Positions 35,693 to 43,803 of a stretch of 64,000 bases of DNA are shown here, one piece after another. The first letter of the stretch is position 1. Each line of letters starts with the position of its first letter. The notes beneath the pieces were generated by a model. The model was not told where the DNA came from. It saw only the letters and a program-made list of their open reading frames with translations, and did not search any database. Origin of the DNA: Pyrobaculum ferrireducens (GTDB lineage Archaea; Thermoproteota; Thermoprotei; Thermoproteales; Thermoproteaceae); contig NC_016645.1 in assembly GCF_000234805.1 (NCBI RefSeq), positions 1 to 64,000 on the forward strand. Direction: 5' to 3'. A program made the position numbers and the translations under genes.

Positions 35693-36559
35693 TTATTGAC
35701 CTATAAGTATTATTTCACTATTCAAGAGCTCCGAAATCGTCAATTGATCGTACTTACCTGTTTCTACAGAGTAAAGAACCACGTGCCTACTACCGATGTC
35801 GACAATCCTCTTCTCCTCCCCCCGTATCCTCACCACGTCGCCGGGCTTATACGTAACTAGACGCAATGAATAAGTCATGTGGTATACTTTCCTGCCGTCT
35901 TTAACACCAACCACCTTTGCGGTCTCCTTTATAGAACTGGGGAACTGCCTATGCAAGACATATGCTAAATGTCTAGCTAAATTTGAATTAGTAGTATAAA
36001 TATCCAGCCCATCTTTCAAATATTTTATTTCACTAATAAATCCGATTTTCTTATCTTTAAATTTTAATAGTTCTTGTTCAATTATATTAAGTATTTTCTT
36101 TTTATATGTGTCATCGAGTCCTCGAGGGGTGCCTCTTATCTGTAGTAGAGCAACCTCTCTACGACTCAGCATTTCTCTACAGGTATTACAAATGTCGTAT
36201 TCGTATTCGAACTCCACTACGTAGCTTAACGACCTCGGCTCAATAGAGGGGTGTGGAGAGCCTTTAACAACTACGTTGATTACTATCTCACCATCACTTT
36301 GCGAAACCTCCGCCTTCTCTAAAACACCTCTGATCGAGGTCTTTTCAGATATGATCCTCCTAGCCACCTCCCCTAAGTCGCCTCTCTTCCCCCTCACCCA
36401 TTTACCCCCTAGGAACACCGCGCCGCAGTATTTACATCTCAGCAACCTCCGCTCCTTCACCAACACCAGGGGGTGCCTCTCAATGTAACACTCTTCACAC
36501 TGACCCTCAATAAGTCTGTCCACAAGACGGCCGCAGTAGGGACATGGAACTTTAGCCAC
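35693..36559 (-). CDS. NMD3-like protein
   Basis: This 288-residue protein has four N-terminal zinc motifs of NMD3 type: CPYC, CEEC, CKYC and, further along, CNTC. The central YEYDICNTCREMLSRREVALLQIRG and the C-terminal VRIRGEEKRIVDIGSRHVVL match archaeal NMD3. In eukaryotes NMD3 is an adapter for 60S export and joining; in archaea it presumably binds the large subunit. The GTG starts 4 nt after the methyltransferase stop, so the two are co-transcribed. The end lies in the AT-rich gap. Confidence 0.9.
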   Translation of the reverse strand: MAKVPCPYCGRLVDRLIEGQCEECYIERHPLVLVKERRLLRCKYCGAVFLGGKWVRGKRGDLGEVARRIISEKTSIRGVLEKAEVSQSDGEIVINVVVKGSPHPSIEPRSLSYVVEFEYEYDICNTCREMLSRREVALLQIRGTPRGLDDTYKKKILNIIEQELLKFKDKKIGFISEIKYLKDGLDIYTTNSNLARHLAYVLHRQFPSSIKETAKVVGVKDGRKVYHMTYSLRLVTYKPGDVVRIRGEEKRIVDIGSRHVVLYSVETGKYDQLTISELLNSEIILIGQ

Positions 36560-36563
36560 GTAT

Positions 36564-37514
36564 CTATCCCCTCCCCTCTAAATATTTTCGCACTTCTACC
36601 GCTATTGCGTAGGCGAGGGGAGGGGGGACACTCTCCCCGACTTGGTTGAATTGGGAGTCTTTTGAGCCGAGGAAGACGTAGTCGTCTGGATATCCCATCA
36701 ACCTGGCCTGCTCTCTCACAGTGAGGAGCCTGTGCTCCTCGGGGTGGATAAACCTCCGGGAGCCCATGACGGTGGGCGCCACGTCGTCCCACACCAGCCT
36801 TATATAGTTTTCATAGAAGCCGCCGGCCCCCCGGAACCTCATCAAGGCCTCGCCAGGCCTCATCTTAGCTATCCTCTCCTGTTTCTTTATGCTGATGGTC
36901 ACAGTGTCGTGATTCGGCGGGTAGGCGCTGTCGGGTGGAGGCAGGCCGTGGAGCGCTTGTCTGACCGTAACGCCGCCGGTCTTGGGGGGCTTTATCTCGA
37001 TATTTGATATGAAGACCCGGCGCCTTCTGCTGGGCACGCCGTAGTCCTCGGCATGCAAGACGTTGAAGTATACTTCGTCGTAGCCCACCCTCTTGAACTC
37101 CCTCCTTATGTACGTCTTTAAAGGCTCCTCAGCCAGCGCCGCGACGTTTTCCATTACAAATACCCTCGGCCCTATTTCACCTACGAGTCTTATAAATTCC
37201 AGCGTCAGTTGCCCGGCGGGGTCTACGTAGAGCCTGTCGGCAGGTTCCTCCATTCTCTCAGGGTTAGCTGCCGTGAAGGGTTCACAAGGCGGACTACCGA
37301 TCACAACGTCGACGGTGTTTGAATACTTCAATAAGTCTCTGTAGCTGACGAGCCTCACGTCCTCCTGCATCACCACCGTTTTGCTGTGGTTAGCGCTGTA
37401 GGTCCGCGCCGCGTCTCTATCCACATCAACTGCAACCCTGATTCTAAACCCGGCCTTGGCGAACCCCAGGCCGAACCCCCCGCCACCTGCAAATAGATCA
37501 ACTACGTTATACAC
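36564..37514 (-). CDS. Cytosine-5 DNA methyltransferase
   Basis: This 316-residue enzyme has all main C5-MTase motifs: I DLFAGGGGFG (6-15), IV GSPPCEPF with catalytic C77, VI MENVAAL, VIII SRRRRVFIS, IX HRLLTVREQARLMGYPDDY and X FNQVGESVPPPLAYAIA. It methylates cytosine C5 in DNA; the target depends on the region of about 100 residues between VIII and IX and cannot be read from sequence. Motif X has GE where GN is usual. The GTG start is 24 nt from a TATA box shared with a nuclease-like gene, which would suit a restriction-modification pair. It is followed directly by NMD3. Confidence 0.9.
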   Translation of the reverse strand: MYNVVDLFAGGGGFGLGFAKAGFRIRVAVDVDRDAARTYSANHSKTVVMQEDVRLVSYRDLLKYSNTVDVVIGSPPCEPFTAANPERMEEPADRLYVDPAGQLTLEFIRLVGEIGPRVFVMENVAALAEEPLKTYIRREFKRVGYDEVYFNVLHAEDYGVPSRRRRVFISNIEIKPPKTGGVTVRQALHGLPPPDSAYPPNHDTVTISIKKQERIAKMRPGEALMRFRGAGGFYENYIRLVWDDVAPTVMGSRRFIHPEEHRLLTVREQARLMGYPDDYVFLGSKDSQFNQVGESVPPPLAYAIAVEVRKYLEGRG

Positions 37515-37534
37515 TTCCCGTTAGTGAGTAAATT

Positions 37535-37542
37535 ATTTAAAT
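37535..37542. promoter_or_regulatory. Shared bidirectional TATA box (C5 methyltransferase / nuclease-like gene)
   Basis: ATTTAAAT is perfectly self-complementary and is centred 24 nt from the GTG at 37514 and 22-23 nt from the ATG at 37561. A single promoter therefore appears to fix the balance of both genes. Confidence 0.65.
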
Positions 37543-37560
37543 ACACAACCCACCCCCTTT

Positions 37561-38151
37561 ATGGGCTTTGCCAAGAGGCTGAAGTACCGCCTTAGCGATT
37601 TGATACGACTGGAGAAGCCAGACGCCTGGAGCTCCCGCTACGGCAAGGCGTTTGAGAAGGCTGTGCTGACGCTGATCAAGGCTAGAGACGCCGTTGTGGC
37701 CCTCCGCACGTTTATAGAGAACTACGGCGAGCCCCACACCGGCGCCTTCAGCAAGTTGGTGAAGCTGACGCCGTGGGCGAAGAAAGTAGTCGAGATAGAG
37801 CCGGCCCCTCCCGTGTTTTTCCAGATAGACGGGGTCACCATCACGGCGCAGGCGGACTTCATTGTGAAGTACGCAGACGGCAAGAGGGAGCTGGTGGAGC
37901 TCAAGTCCCACATACTTAAGAAAGGCGAGTGGAAGACCAAGGCCGAGTGGTCCCTAGCTACTAAGATAATGCGCATGCTGTACAGAAAAGCTGGCTACGA
38001 CTACCCGCTACGCCTAATATACTTCGTCGACAATGGAACAAGCGTGACGCCGGAGGAGGAGGTGTTCATATATCCAAACGACGAGAAGGACGACGAGACG
38101 CTTCTAAGCGTCCTCCGCGAAAGGCTTAAGAGGGCCGTCGAAGGCAGGTAA
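37561..38151 (+). CDS. PD-(D/E)XK nuclease-like protein
   Basis: This 196-residue protein has the nuclease signature QADF (D99) followed after 13 residues by LVELKSH, giving D...E113-x-K115, and a C-terminal helix/strand SLATKIMRMLYRKAG and LRLIYFV that resembles the RecB/Cas4 motif region. It could be a restriction endonuclease or a Cas4/RecB-like repair nuclease. It is divergent from a C5 methyltransferase with one shared TATA box. Its 3' end overlaps the convergent small gene by 26 nt. Confidence 0.65.
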   Translation: MGFAKRLKYRLSDLIRLEKPDAWSSRYGKAFEKAVLTLIKARDAVVALRTFIENYGEPHTGAFSKLVKLTPWAKKVVEIEPAPPVFFQIDGVTITAQADFIVKYADGKRELVELKSHILKKGEWKTKAEWSLATKIMRMLYRKAGYDYPLRLIYFVDNGTSVTPEEEVFIYPNDEKDDETLLSVLRERLKRAVEGR

Positions 38152-38434
38152 ACCTCTCCCTAGCCAGCTGATAGGCCTGCTTCACTATAGACACCGCGGC
38201 GTCTAGCTTATCCAGGTGGCGGGTCTGCACCACGGCATTCTCGTCGCCGATCATAAACTCGACATAACAGTCCTCTTCGTCGCTCCAGCTAAAGACGATG
38301 AATACATAGAAGTCGTCCCCGATCTGTATCTGCGCAAGAGCCTCGCTCTGCCGCCACTCCACTGTGAAGGCCTCTACCTCCCTATCTATCCTCTCCCCTA
38401 GCTCTCTGAAGTACTGCTCTACCCTCTGCCGCAT
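38126..38434 (-). CDS. Small acidic hypothetical protein
   Basis: From the ATG at 38434 this is a 102-residue protein: helix 1-22, beta-rich middle with FYVFIVFSWSDEEDCYVEFMI, and a C-terminal helix. The family was not recognised. The longer open frame starting at 38569 is a shadow of pheT. The start is chosen by the TATA box 23 nt away, which also serves pheT. The 3' end overlaps the nuclease-like gene. Confidence 0.6.
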   Translation of the reverse strand: MRQRVEQYFRELGERIDREVEAFTVEWRQSEALAQIQIGDDFYVFIVFSWSDEEDCYVEFMIGDENAVVQTRHLDKLDAAVSIVKQAYQLARERFTCLRRPS

Positions 38435-38453
38435 ATGGGTAGCTAGATCTCTC

Positions 38454-38460
38454 TTTAAAT
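38454..38460. promoter_or_regulatory. Shared bidirectional TATA box (hypothetical / pheT)
   Basis: TTTAAAT is centred 23 nt from the ATG at 38434 and 24 nt from the GTG at 38481. The upstream TTG at 38463 is only 6 nt from it and so cannot be a leaderless start. Confidence 0.6.
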
Positions 38461-38480
38461 AGTTGGGCTTTCCTAAACCA

Positions 38481-40037
38481 GTGCCTGTTATAGACATTGC
38501 GAAATTCGACATAGAGAGGCTGACAGGTCTCAAATTCGAGGAGGTGGCGAAGCTACTGGAACACGTCAAGTGCGAGGTGGAGGAGGCCGACGGCGAGAGG
38601 GTAAAGGTCGAGGTTACTCATGACAGGCCGGACCACTTCTCCGCGGAGGGGCTTGCCAGAACCCTAAAGGGCGTCGCAGGCGTCGAGACGGGACTCCCAG
38701 TTATCAAGCTGGGGCCCTCCCCCATTAAACTCGTCGCTGGGCACATAGAGGAGAGGCCCTACATCTCCATGGCGGTGGTTAGGGGAGTCCGGCTAGACGA
38801 CGAGGCGGTGAGGCAACTCATACAGCTACAAGAAAAGATACACGAGACCTACGGCAGGGGGAGGCGGCGGATAGCCATCGGCTACTACGACGTCTCTAAG
38901 ATAAAGCCGCCTATATACTACAGAAGGATTTCACAAGATGACGAGTACACGCCCCTCGGCTTCGACAAGCCGATAAAAGTTAGAGACATGTACCAGCTAA
39001 CTGAGCAGGGCCGTAGGTACAGCCCCTTGATCCACATAGAGCGGCCCCCGGCGCTGGTGGACTCGGCAGGGCAGATAATGGTCGTGATCCCAGTCCTGGG
39101 CTCGGAGTGTTGTAAAATCACCGAACGCACCACCGACGTGCTGATAGACGTGACCGGCACCGATCCCCGCGCCGTCGTCAACGCCCTATCCATATTGATA
39201 TACGCCCTCCTCGAGCGGAGCGGCCCCAGGCAGGTGGAGTTGGTCGAGGGGGGTACGGGCTACAGCCACGAATACGTAAAGATAGAGACCGACGAGAGGG
39301 CCGTGGGTGATCTACTCGGCGTGGAGCTCAGCCGGGCCGACTTTCTTAGGTATGTCAAAATGGCGCGCTTCGATTACGTGGACGGCCACGTGGTGGTGCC
39401 GCCCTACCGCATTAACGTACTGTCGTGGGTAGACGTGGCCGAGGAGGTGGCCGTGATGATAGGCTACAACCAGCTACCCAGGGAGGCTCCCAGGGTCATG
39501 GCGGCTGGGAGGAGGCACCGCGTCGAGGTGGCGACGCAGGAGCTACGGAAGTCCCTACTCTCGATGGGCTTTACAGAGGTGAATAACTACGTCTTGACAG
39601 ACGACTCGGTGGGAGATTTCTGCAGGCCGGCGCGGGTGGCCAACCCCATATCTGAGCTCTACACCACCGTGAGGTGCTCCCTAGTTCCGCAACTCGTGGC
39701 AACAGCCGCCGCAGTCAAGAGGCGGGAGGTTAAGCTATTCGAAGTAGGGGAAGTGGTGCGGGAGGGCAGAACAGTCAGAGCCCTCGCCCTCCTCATAAGC
39801 CGCGAGGGGGCGACGCTTACAGACGGGCTATCTGCAATAAAAGCGCTGTGCCACCGCCTCGGCTGGAGCTGCAAGTTTAAGCCGCTGGAGGCGGCGTGGG
39901 CCCTGCCCAGCAGAGCCGCCGAGGTTGTGGGAGACGTCGCGGGGTACGTCGCGGAGGTAAACCCCGACATCTTGACAAAGCTGAGACACACAACGCCCAC
40001 CGTGGCCGCCGAGCTGTTTATACACATGCAATCGTAG
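38481..40037 (+). CDS. pheT: Phenylalanyl-tRNA synthetase beta subunit
   Basis: This 518-residue subunit of the class II PheRS (alpha2 beta2) shows an N-terminal B1-like domain with PVIDIAKFDIERLTG, the B3/B4 tRNA-editing region (around EDERPYISMAVVRG-like segment), and a C-terminal catalytic-like domain with AEEVAVMIGYNQLPREAP and YVLTD. The N-terminal EMAP-like domain of bacterial PheT is absent, as usual in archaea. The GTG was chosen because it is 24 nt from the TATA box. The alpha subunit is not nearby. Confidence 0.95.
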   Translation: MPVIDIAKFDIERLTGLKFEEVAKLLEHVKCEVEEADGERVKVEVTHDRPDHFSAEGLARTLKGVAGVETGLPVIKLGPSPIKLVAGHIEERPYISMAVVRGVRLDDEAVRQLIQLQEKIHETYGRGRRRIAIGYYDVSKIKPPIYYRRISQDDEYTPLGFDKPIKVRDMYQLTEQGRRYSPLIHIERPPALVDSAGQIMVVIPVLGSECCKITERTTDVLIDVTGTDPRAVVNALSILIYALLERSGPRQVELVEGGTGYSHEYVKIETDERAVGDLLGVELSRADFLRYVKMARFDYVDGHVVVPPYRINVLSWVDVAEEVAVMIGYNQLPREAPRVMAAGRRHRVEVATQELRKSLLSMGFTEVNNYVLTDDSVGDFCRPARVANPISELYTTVRCSLVPQLVATAAAVKRREVKLFEVGEVVREGRTVRALALLISREGATLTDGLSAIKALCHRLGWSCKFKPLEAAWALPSRAAEVVGDVAGYVAEVNPDILTKLRHTTPTVAAELFIHMQS

Positions 40038-40539
40038 CCCCCTCTCTGCCTCCCCACACCCACATGCGCCGCGCGCCCACCGGCCAGCGCCAGACACGCG
40101 TAGTGGATTCCAGCCTCACGTACCTCAGGGCTTAAAGCTAGCCGCAGCTTTCTGCCCCCATATACATCCCTCCCGACCTCTCGTCACACGTTTTACCTAA
40201 ATCAGGAGGTTCATACGACGTGAGGACAGGTAGAATGTATAGGGGCCGCGCACGGCGCAGTGGCAGAAAAAGCTACCGGAGCAGGAGAGGAAAATCCTCT
40301 CGTTCCACAGCTAGGCTGGGGGCGATTGCGACTAAGGAACAGACTGGGCGAATACAGAAGGAAACTGAAGGAGCTGGAAGGCAATGAAGGTTTAAGTACC
40401 CACGTCACCGGAGGCATGATGCCCTAGACCGCCACGGCGACGCGTTCGCCGAGTTTGAAGAGCCAATCCCTAAAAGTCAATGAAAGAAGTTTTTAACCTG
40501 TTGTGTATATTTTCCTAGTGTTAGTTATACAAGTAGGCT
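40038..40539. other. 500-bp gap with relic-like small frames and hairpins
   Basis: No confident gene. Seen: a 55-codon frame from a GTG at 40260 to TAG at 40427 coding WGRLRLRNRLGEYRRKL and KELEGNEGLSTHV, which looks protein-like; a perfect hairpin GAGAGGA-AAA-TCCTCTC at 40285-40301 inside it; a very basic frame from a GTG at 40220; and several TATA-like stretches (40131-40137, 40491-40497, 40503-40510). A decayed gene end or an RNA gene is possible. Confidence 0.35.
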
Positions 40540-40544
40540 GTGAG

Positions 40545-41078
40545 GTGTTTAGGCATCTGCTCAGATCAGAATAATCGTTGGAAGGTATCTAGAGCTCTAC
40601 CGCAGAGGCCCCTCGGCCGAGGTGGTGTCCAAGCTATTATTCTTTACACTTTACGGAGAGGGCGAGCCCGTATTAAGATCACCAGAGCGCTTCACCATAT
40701 ATCTAAAAGGGCCGTTTATGCCTATAGACAAGCTTGCGGAGAGGTGCGGAATAGACGTGGTTCGGGTAGGCGACTCGTATTACGTCAAAAACCGGGAGAG
40801 GTCGCGGCGGAGGGCGCGGCGGCGCTTAGACGCATGGGGCTCGGCGAGCTCGCCGAGACGGCCATGAAAGTGGTTGAGGCCTACGGCCGTAAATCAGAGG
40901 AGGAGCTCGCGGAGCTAGCCCTTAAAAAACTCGGCTTGGAGGGGGACGTAAAAGCCCTGGCGTTCAACGTAGATCTAAACGCGTATCTAGACTTCCGGCG
41001 CAGGTTGAAGGAGACCCTGAAAAAACAAAATACACAGACGAAGTCGAAGAATTCCCCGACCTCTTCAGCAATGTTTAA
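40545..41078 (+). pseudogene. Frame-broken gene, possibly the partner of the PIN-like gene
   Basis: Protein-like sequence is spread over shifting frames. One frame gives RIIVGRYLELYRRGPSAE, VVSKLLFFTLYGEGEP, GPFMPIDKLAERCGID and VVRVGDSYYVKN up to about 40790. It continues in another frame as MGLGELAETAMKVVEAYGRK, LALKKLGLEG and LNAYLDFRRRLKETLKK to about 41025, and then a third frame carries YTDEVEEFPDLFSNV to a TAA at 41076-41078. The pieces together make a plausible protein of about 175 residues. The stop overlaps the start of the next relic, so the two were once a coupled pair. Sequencing error could explain the breaks. Confidence 0.5.
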
Positions 41079-41710
41079 GAACGTACACCTCTTCGCTGAC
41101 ACAAGCGTCTTGGCGCGGATAGTCTACGCAGTTGCGGCGACGCGCGTCTCGAAAAGACCTAAGCCGCTGGTAGAAATAGCGATGGAACAGGGCTTGGTTA
41201 TCTACATTGATAAAGCCGTAAATAGGGAGCTCCCCGATGCGTTAAAAAACATATTAAAATCGGTGGATCGGGCGAGGCACGGCTGGCCGCATCTCGATGT
41301 AGAGTCCATGTTTAACATAGCCCTGACGGCCTATTCCGATCTCGCCCAATCACGCCACATTAGGATCGTGGAGGACGGCGGAGCCCTCGCTAGGCAGAGG
41401 CGCGCACTGGAGAGTAGAGAGACGCGTAGGGTGTGTTGGAGCGAAAAAGTGAATGAATACACTACTGTCCCTCGGAGGATATCCTAGAGGTACTGGCCTC
41501 TCTGCTGTACTCATACGACCTACTCGCCACAGGCCTAGGAGGACGGTCGCCGGCATAACCAAGGGAATCTTACTGTTTCTAACAGAAGACAAAAAACTCG
41601 CCGCCTTTGTGGAAGAAAAGTTATCGTGCAACGATTGCGTATGCAGAGGATTAATAAAAACTATGAGGTATCGGGAACTTATACAGTGGATAAAGAGCTT
41701 GGCTATGTAA
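41071..41710 (+). pseudogene. Frame-broken PIN-like gene
   Basis: Starts with MFKNVHLFADTSVLARIVYA, whose D-T-S resembles the first acidic motif of PIN nucleases, followed by YIDKAVNRELPDALKNIL with a conserved-looking Glu. The frame breaks near 41460. SEDILEVLASLLYSYDLLAT reads in a second frame (about 41472-41555) and ILLFLTEDKKLAAFVEE with the C-terminus in a third, to the TAA at 41710. The last two segments look like the later acidic motifs of a PIN domain. Two frameshifts make an intact product unlikely unless they are sequencing errors. It was possibly a toxin-antitoxin pair with the upstream relic. Confidence 0.55.
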
Positions 41711-41850
41711 TCCATCAACAGCTAAGGAATATACCCCCATCTCCGCTCATCTGGCAACTCCGCCCGGGCACGCCGAAAGGCCGGCCCACGCCCCGCGCCG
41801 CCCGAACTGTATATGAGCTAATTCTTAAATAGAGCCAAAACCCCAACTAC

Positions 41851-42207
41851 GTGGACGAGATAGACACGCTACTGAGGAAAAAAGCCCTAGAGCTGGCCAA
41901 GACGAGCAAGAGGGAGGAGCCGCCCAAACAGAAGGTCGTAACAGGCGAGGAGGCTGTCCAAATCGTGAGGAAGATAACCAAGGGCGAGAGAGCCGGCGAG
42001 ATAATTGAAAACGCCCTGGCTCTGTATCAACAACACGCAGTCGCACTCTTCAAAAAAATAGCAGAGCTACACCTACAAGGCGTAATAAAGGAGTTGGAAG
42101 ACTACGAACTCTACCAAATACTGCTGAGGGCGGGCATGAGGGTACCAGTGAAGACCGAGGTGAAGATAGTGAGACACGGAAGAGAGTATAAACTAGGCGA
42201 GGCCTAG
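41851..42207 (+). CDS. Small basic helical protein, possible PDCD5-like fold
   Basis: This 118-residue charged protein has an N-terminal helix rich in Lys/Glu, central VVTGEEAVQIVRKITKGERA and IIENALALYQQHAVALFKKI helices, then GVIKELEDYELYQILLRAG, and a C-terminal KIVRHGREYKLGEA. The helical pattern faintly recalls the archaeal DNA-binding PDCD5 proteins, but no family was confirmed. The GTG lies 24 nt from TCTTAAATA (41822-41830). It overlaps the convergent zinc-ribbon gene by 4 nt. Confidence 0.6.
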   Translation: MDEIDTLLRKKALELAKTSKREEPPKQKVVTGEEAVQIVRKITKGERAGEIIENALALYQQHAVALFKKIAELHLQGVIKELEDYELYQILLRAGMRVPVKTEVKIVRHGREYKLGEA

Positions 42208-42431
42208 CCCCCGTCTAGGTAAACCGCGTAGAGCTCCGACACCAGCCCCCTCCAGTCAAACCTCCTAGACGCGTAGTCGACATACCTCCGGGCCAGCTCC
42301 CTCTTCTCCCTCTTCACGTAACGCATACAGCGCCTACAGCCAAACCAGATATACGACCTATCCTCCACAATCTCCAAAGCCCCACCACAGAGGGGACACC
42401 TATTAGCCACCTCGACAACGGTCAAATCCAT
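42204..42431 (-). CDS. Small zinc-ribbon protein
   Basis: From the ATG at 42431 this is a 75-residue protein with CPLC and CRRC pairs, the latter in WFGCRRCMRYVKREKRE, followed by a basic helix, FDWRGLVSELYAVYLDGG. It resembles small archaeal zinc fingers of unknown role. The longer frame from 42479 was rejected because TTAAAAAG (42451-42458) is 23 nt from the ATG. Confidence 0.6.
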   Translation of the reverse strand: MDLTVVEVANRCPLCGGALEIVEDRSYIWFGCRRCMRYVKREKRELARRYVDYASRRFDWRGLVSELYAVYLDGG

Positions 42432-42510
42432 GTAACCTGCCCCCCGCCCCTTAAAAAGACAAACAGATAAATTAACCACCTCCGTTTAAACCAACCACCT
42501 CCCCCTAGCC

Positions 42511-42594
42511 GTGATAAAACTCATACTCAAGCTAGTAGGCGCCGAGAAAAAGAAACTAATAGAACAGCTAAAAGACGACATGGAAGTGATATAG
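42511..42594 (+). CDS. Candidate 27-residue leaderless small protein
   Basis: GTG-initiated frame coding MIKLILKLVGAEKKKLIEQL and DDMEVI, a hydrophobic then charged amphipathic pattern. GTTTAAAC (42484-42491) is about 24 nt before the GTG, exactly as for annotated genes here, and no other function explains that promoter. No family was recognised. A small RNA beginning at the same point is an alternative. Confidence 0.35.
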   Translation: MIKLILKLVGAEKKKLIEQLKDDMEVI

Positions 42595-42630
42595 CTTCCA
42601 GCGATGTTCTGAGACCCAATCCAGGGGACA

Positions 42631-42903
42631 CTAGCAAATTGTAAATACCGGCAGGTTTTTTCTTTCTCTGAGGTCGGCTTGGGCCTCTAGGTAGAATTTC
42701 TTAACTTCTCTACATCTACTTAGCCAAAACTCGTCCTCCCCCCTCTCGGCCTCGAGCACAAGCACCGCGGCCCTCGCCACGTATTCAAGCCGCGCGTAGA
42801 AGTCCTCCGGGGGGTTCGGCAACTCCACCCCCACAGCCTTGGCGTACTCCACGATGAGGAAGGGGCGCCTCACCGCCTCCCAGAGGAAGTCGTAGAAGCT
42901 CAC
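42631..42903 (-). CDS. Small helical hypothetical protein
   Basis: From the GTG at 42903 this is a 90-residue, mostly helical protein, with EDFYARLEYVARAAVLVLEA and EVKKFYLEAQADLRERKN. No family was recognised. It overlaps the YbaK-like gene stop in a GTGA junction, so it is the last gene of the archease/YbaK operon. The frame extends upstream antisense-like to 43110 but that part is low-complexity Arg/Pro and is rejected. Confidence 0.6.
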   Translation of the reverse strand: MSFYDFLWEAVRRPFLIVEYAKAVGVELPNPPEDFYARLEYVARAAVLVLEAERGEDEFWLSRCREVKKFYLEAQADLRERKNLPVFTIC

Positions 42904-43316
42904 AGATCTATCGGCACGGCGACGCCTCTCTCCACAAGTGTAAGCGGCCGGAATTTCAAAAGACTGTGGTCGTCGCCGCCTCCCCCATATACGTACTCCT
43001 CCTCTAGTAGTTCTCTGTCTATGTAGACTGGTATGGGGAGGACGGGGGGAACCCCGCCGACGGCGTAGCCGGTGACGCTGAGTACCTCCTCGGGGGTGGC
43101 CATGCGGCACCCGAGTCTTTCTAAATCGAGTTTCTTGACGCCTCGGAGTACGTAGGCCCTGTACTCGCCGCCGCAGTTAACAACGAGGGTCTTTATAATT
43201 CTGCTCTCGTCTACGCCCACAGCCTTGGCCGCTTGTCTTACTGTACGCACAGGCTCCCCCAGCCTTATCAGTTGTCCAAACTCCTCTAGAGCCGGTCGTC
43301 CCGCGCCGAGGCTCAT
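42900..43316 (-). CDS. YbaK/EbsC-type aminoacyl-tRNA deacylase domain protein
   Basis: This 138-residue protein is of the YbaK/ProX family, which hydrolyses mischarged tRNA. The typical order is seen: [50 protein letters not shown], then [11 protein letters not shown] and PVYIDREL. The Lys of IIKTL corresponds to the conserved position. The exact substrate (Cys-, Ala- or Ser-tRNA) is not determined. The start overlaps the archease stop by 4 nt, so this sits in the middle of a three-gene operon. Confidence 0.85.
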   Translation of the reverse strand: MSLGAGRPALEEFGQLIRLGEPVRTVRQAAKAVGVDESRIIKTLVVNCGGEYRAYVLRGVKKLDLERLGCRMATPEEVLSVTGYAVGGVPPVLPIPVYIDRELLEEEYVYGGGGDDHSLLKFRPLTLVERGVAVPIDL

Positions 43317-43756
43317 ATATCGACGACGTACTGCAACACCCAGTAGTCCCCCACCTTCCTTATCTCCATCATGTGGAAAGTCATGGCCTTCACGATGAGG
43401 CCCGTGAAGCCGTGCTTCTCAATGTCGTACCGCTCGCCGTATACCGTCGCTCTTACGACGTATTTCTCGCCCTTATCCACGCTCAGCTCAATCTTTCTGC
43501 TCAAGGCAAATTTCTCGGCATCGAATAGGTAGAGGAGCTCATCAATCCACTTGAACAAGAGGCCCTCCAAGTCGTCGTACTCGATCACCACTGACCTGCT
43601 CTCCCTTGGCTCTACCCGCTGGCTGTGGTACGTCAAGTCGGCGAGGGCCACCGCGGCGTTTTTAAACGCCTCCTCTAAGGTACAGCCGAAGGCCTGCACC
43701 AAGACGTCGGCTGTGTGCTCGCCGTATCTATAGTCGCCGGGCTTGCCGCAGGTCAC
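43313..43756 (-). CDS. Archease
   Basis: Activates the RNA ligase RtcB by promoting guanylylation. This 147-residue protein shows [19 protein letters not shown] near the start, [18 protein letters not shown] in the middle and [20 protein letters not shown], all standard archease segments with the conserved acidic residues of the metal site. RtcB is not in the window. The GTG start lies 24 nt from a shared TATA box. It heads the operon with the YbaK-like and helical genes. Confidence 0.95.
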   Translation of the reverse strand: MTCGKPGDYRYGEHTADVLVQAFGCTLEEAFKNAAVALADLTYHSQRVEPRESRSVVIEYDDLEGLLFKWIDELLYLFDAEKFALSRKIELSVDKGEKYVVRATVYGERYDIEKHGFTGLIVKAMTFHMMEIRKVGDYWVLQYVVDI

Positions 43757-43776
43757 AGCTCCCGTGGAGATATCTG

Positions 43777-43784
43777 TTTTAAAT
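43777..43784. promoter_or_regulatory. Shared bidirectional TATA box (archease / HPS)
   Basis: TTTTAAAT is centred 24-25 nt from the GTG at 43756 and 23 nt from the ATG at 43804. No other TATA-like element is in the 47-nt gap. Confidence 0.65.
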
Positions 43785-43803
43785 CGTTAATCTCGTCGTA
43801 GTT

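Noticed and set aside
40220-40387. Very basic short frame from a GTG at 40220
   Set aside because: Low complexity Arg/Ser/Gly, weak promoter, and the other frame in the same stretch looks more protein-like.
40260-40430. RNase P RNA-like GAGGAAA segment
   Set aside because: The sequence folds as a simple hairpin on its own and the other conserved RNase P regions are absent.
41740-41850. GC-rich hairpin GCC-GAAA-GGC in the gap before the small helical gene
   Set aside because: Short, with no promoter match and no conserved boxes; probably just GC-rich spacer.
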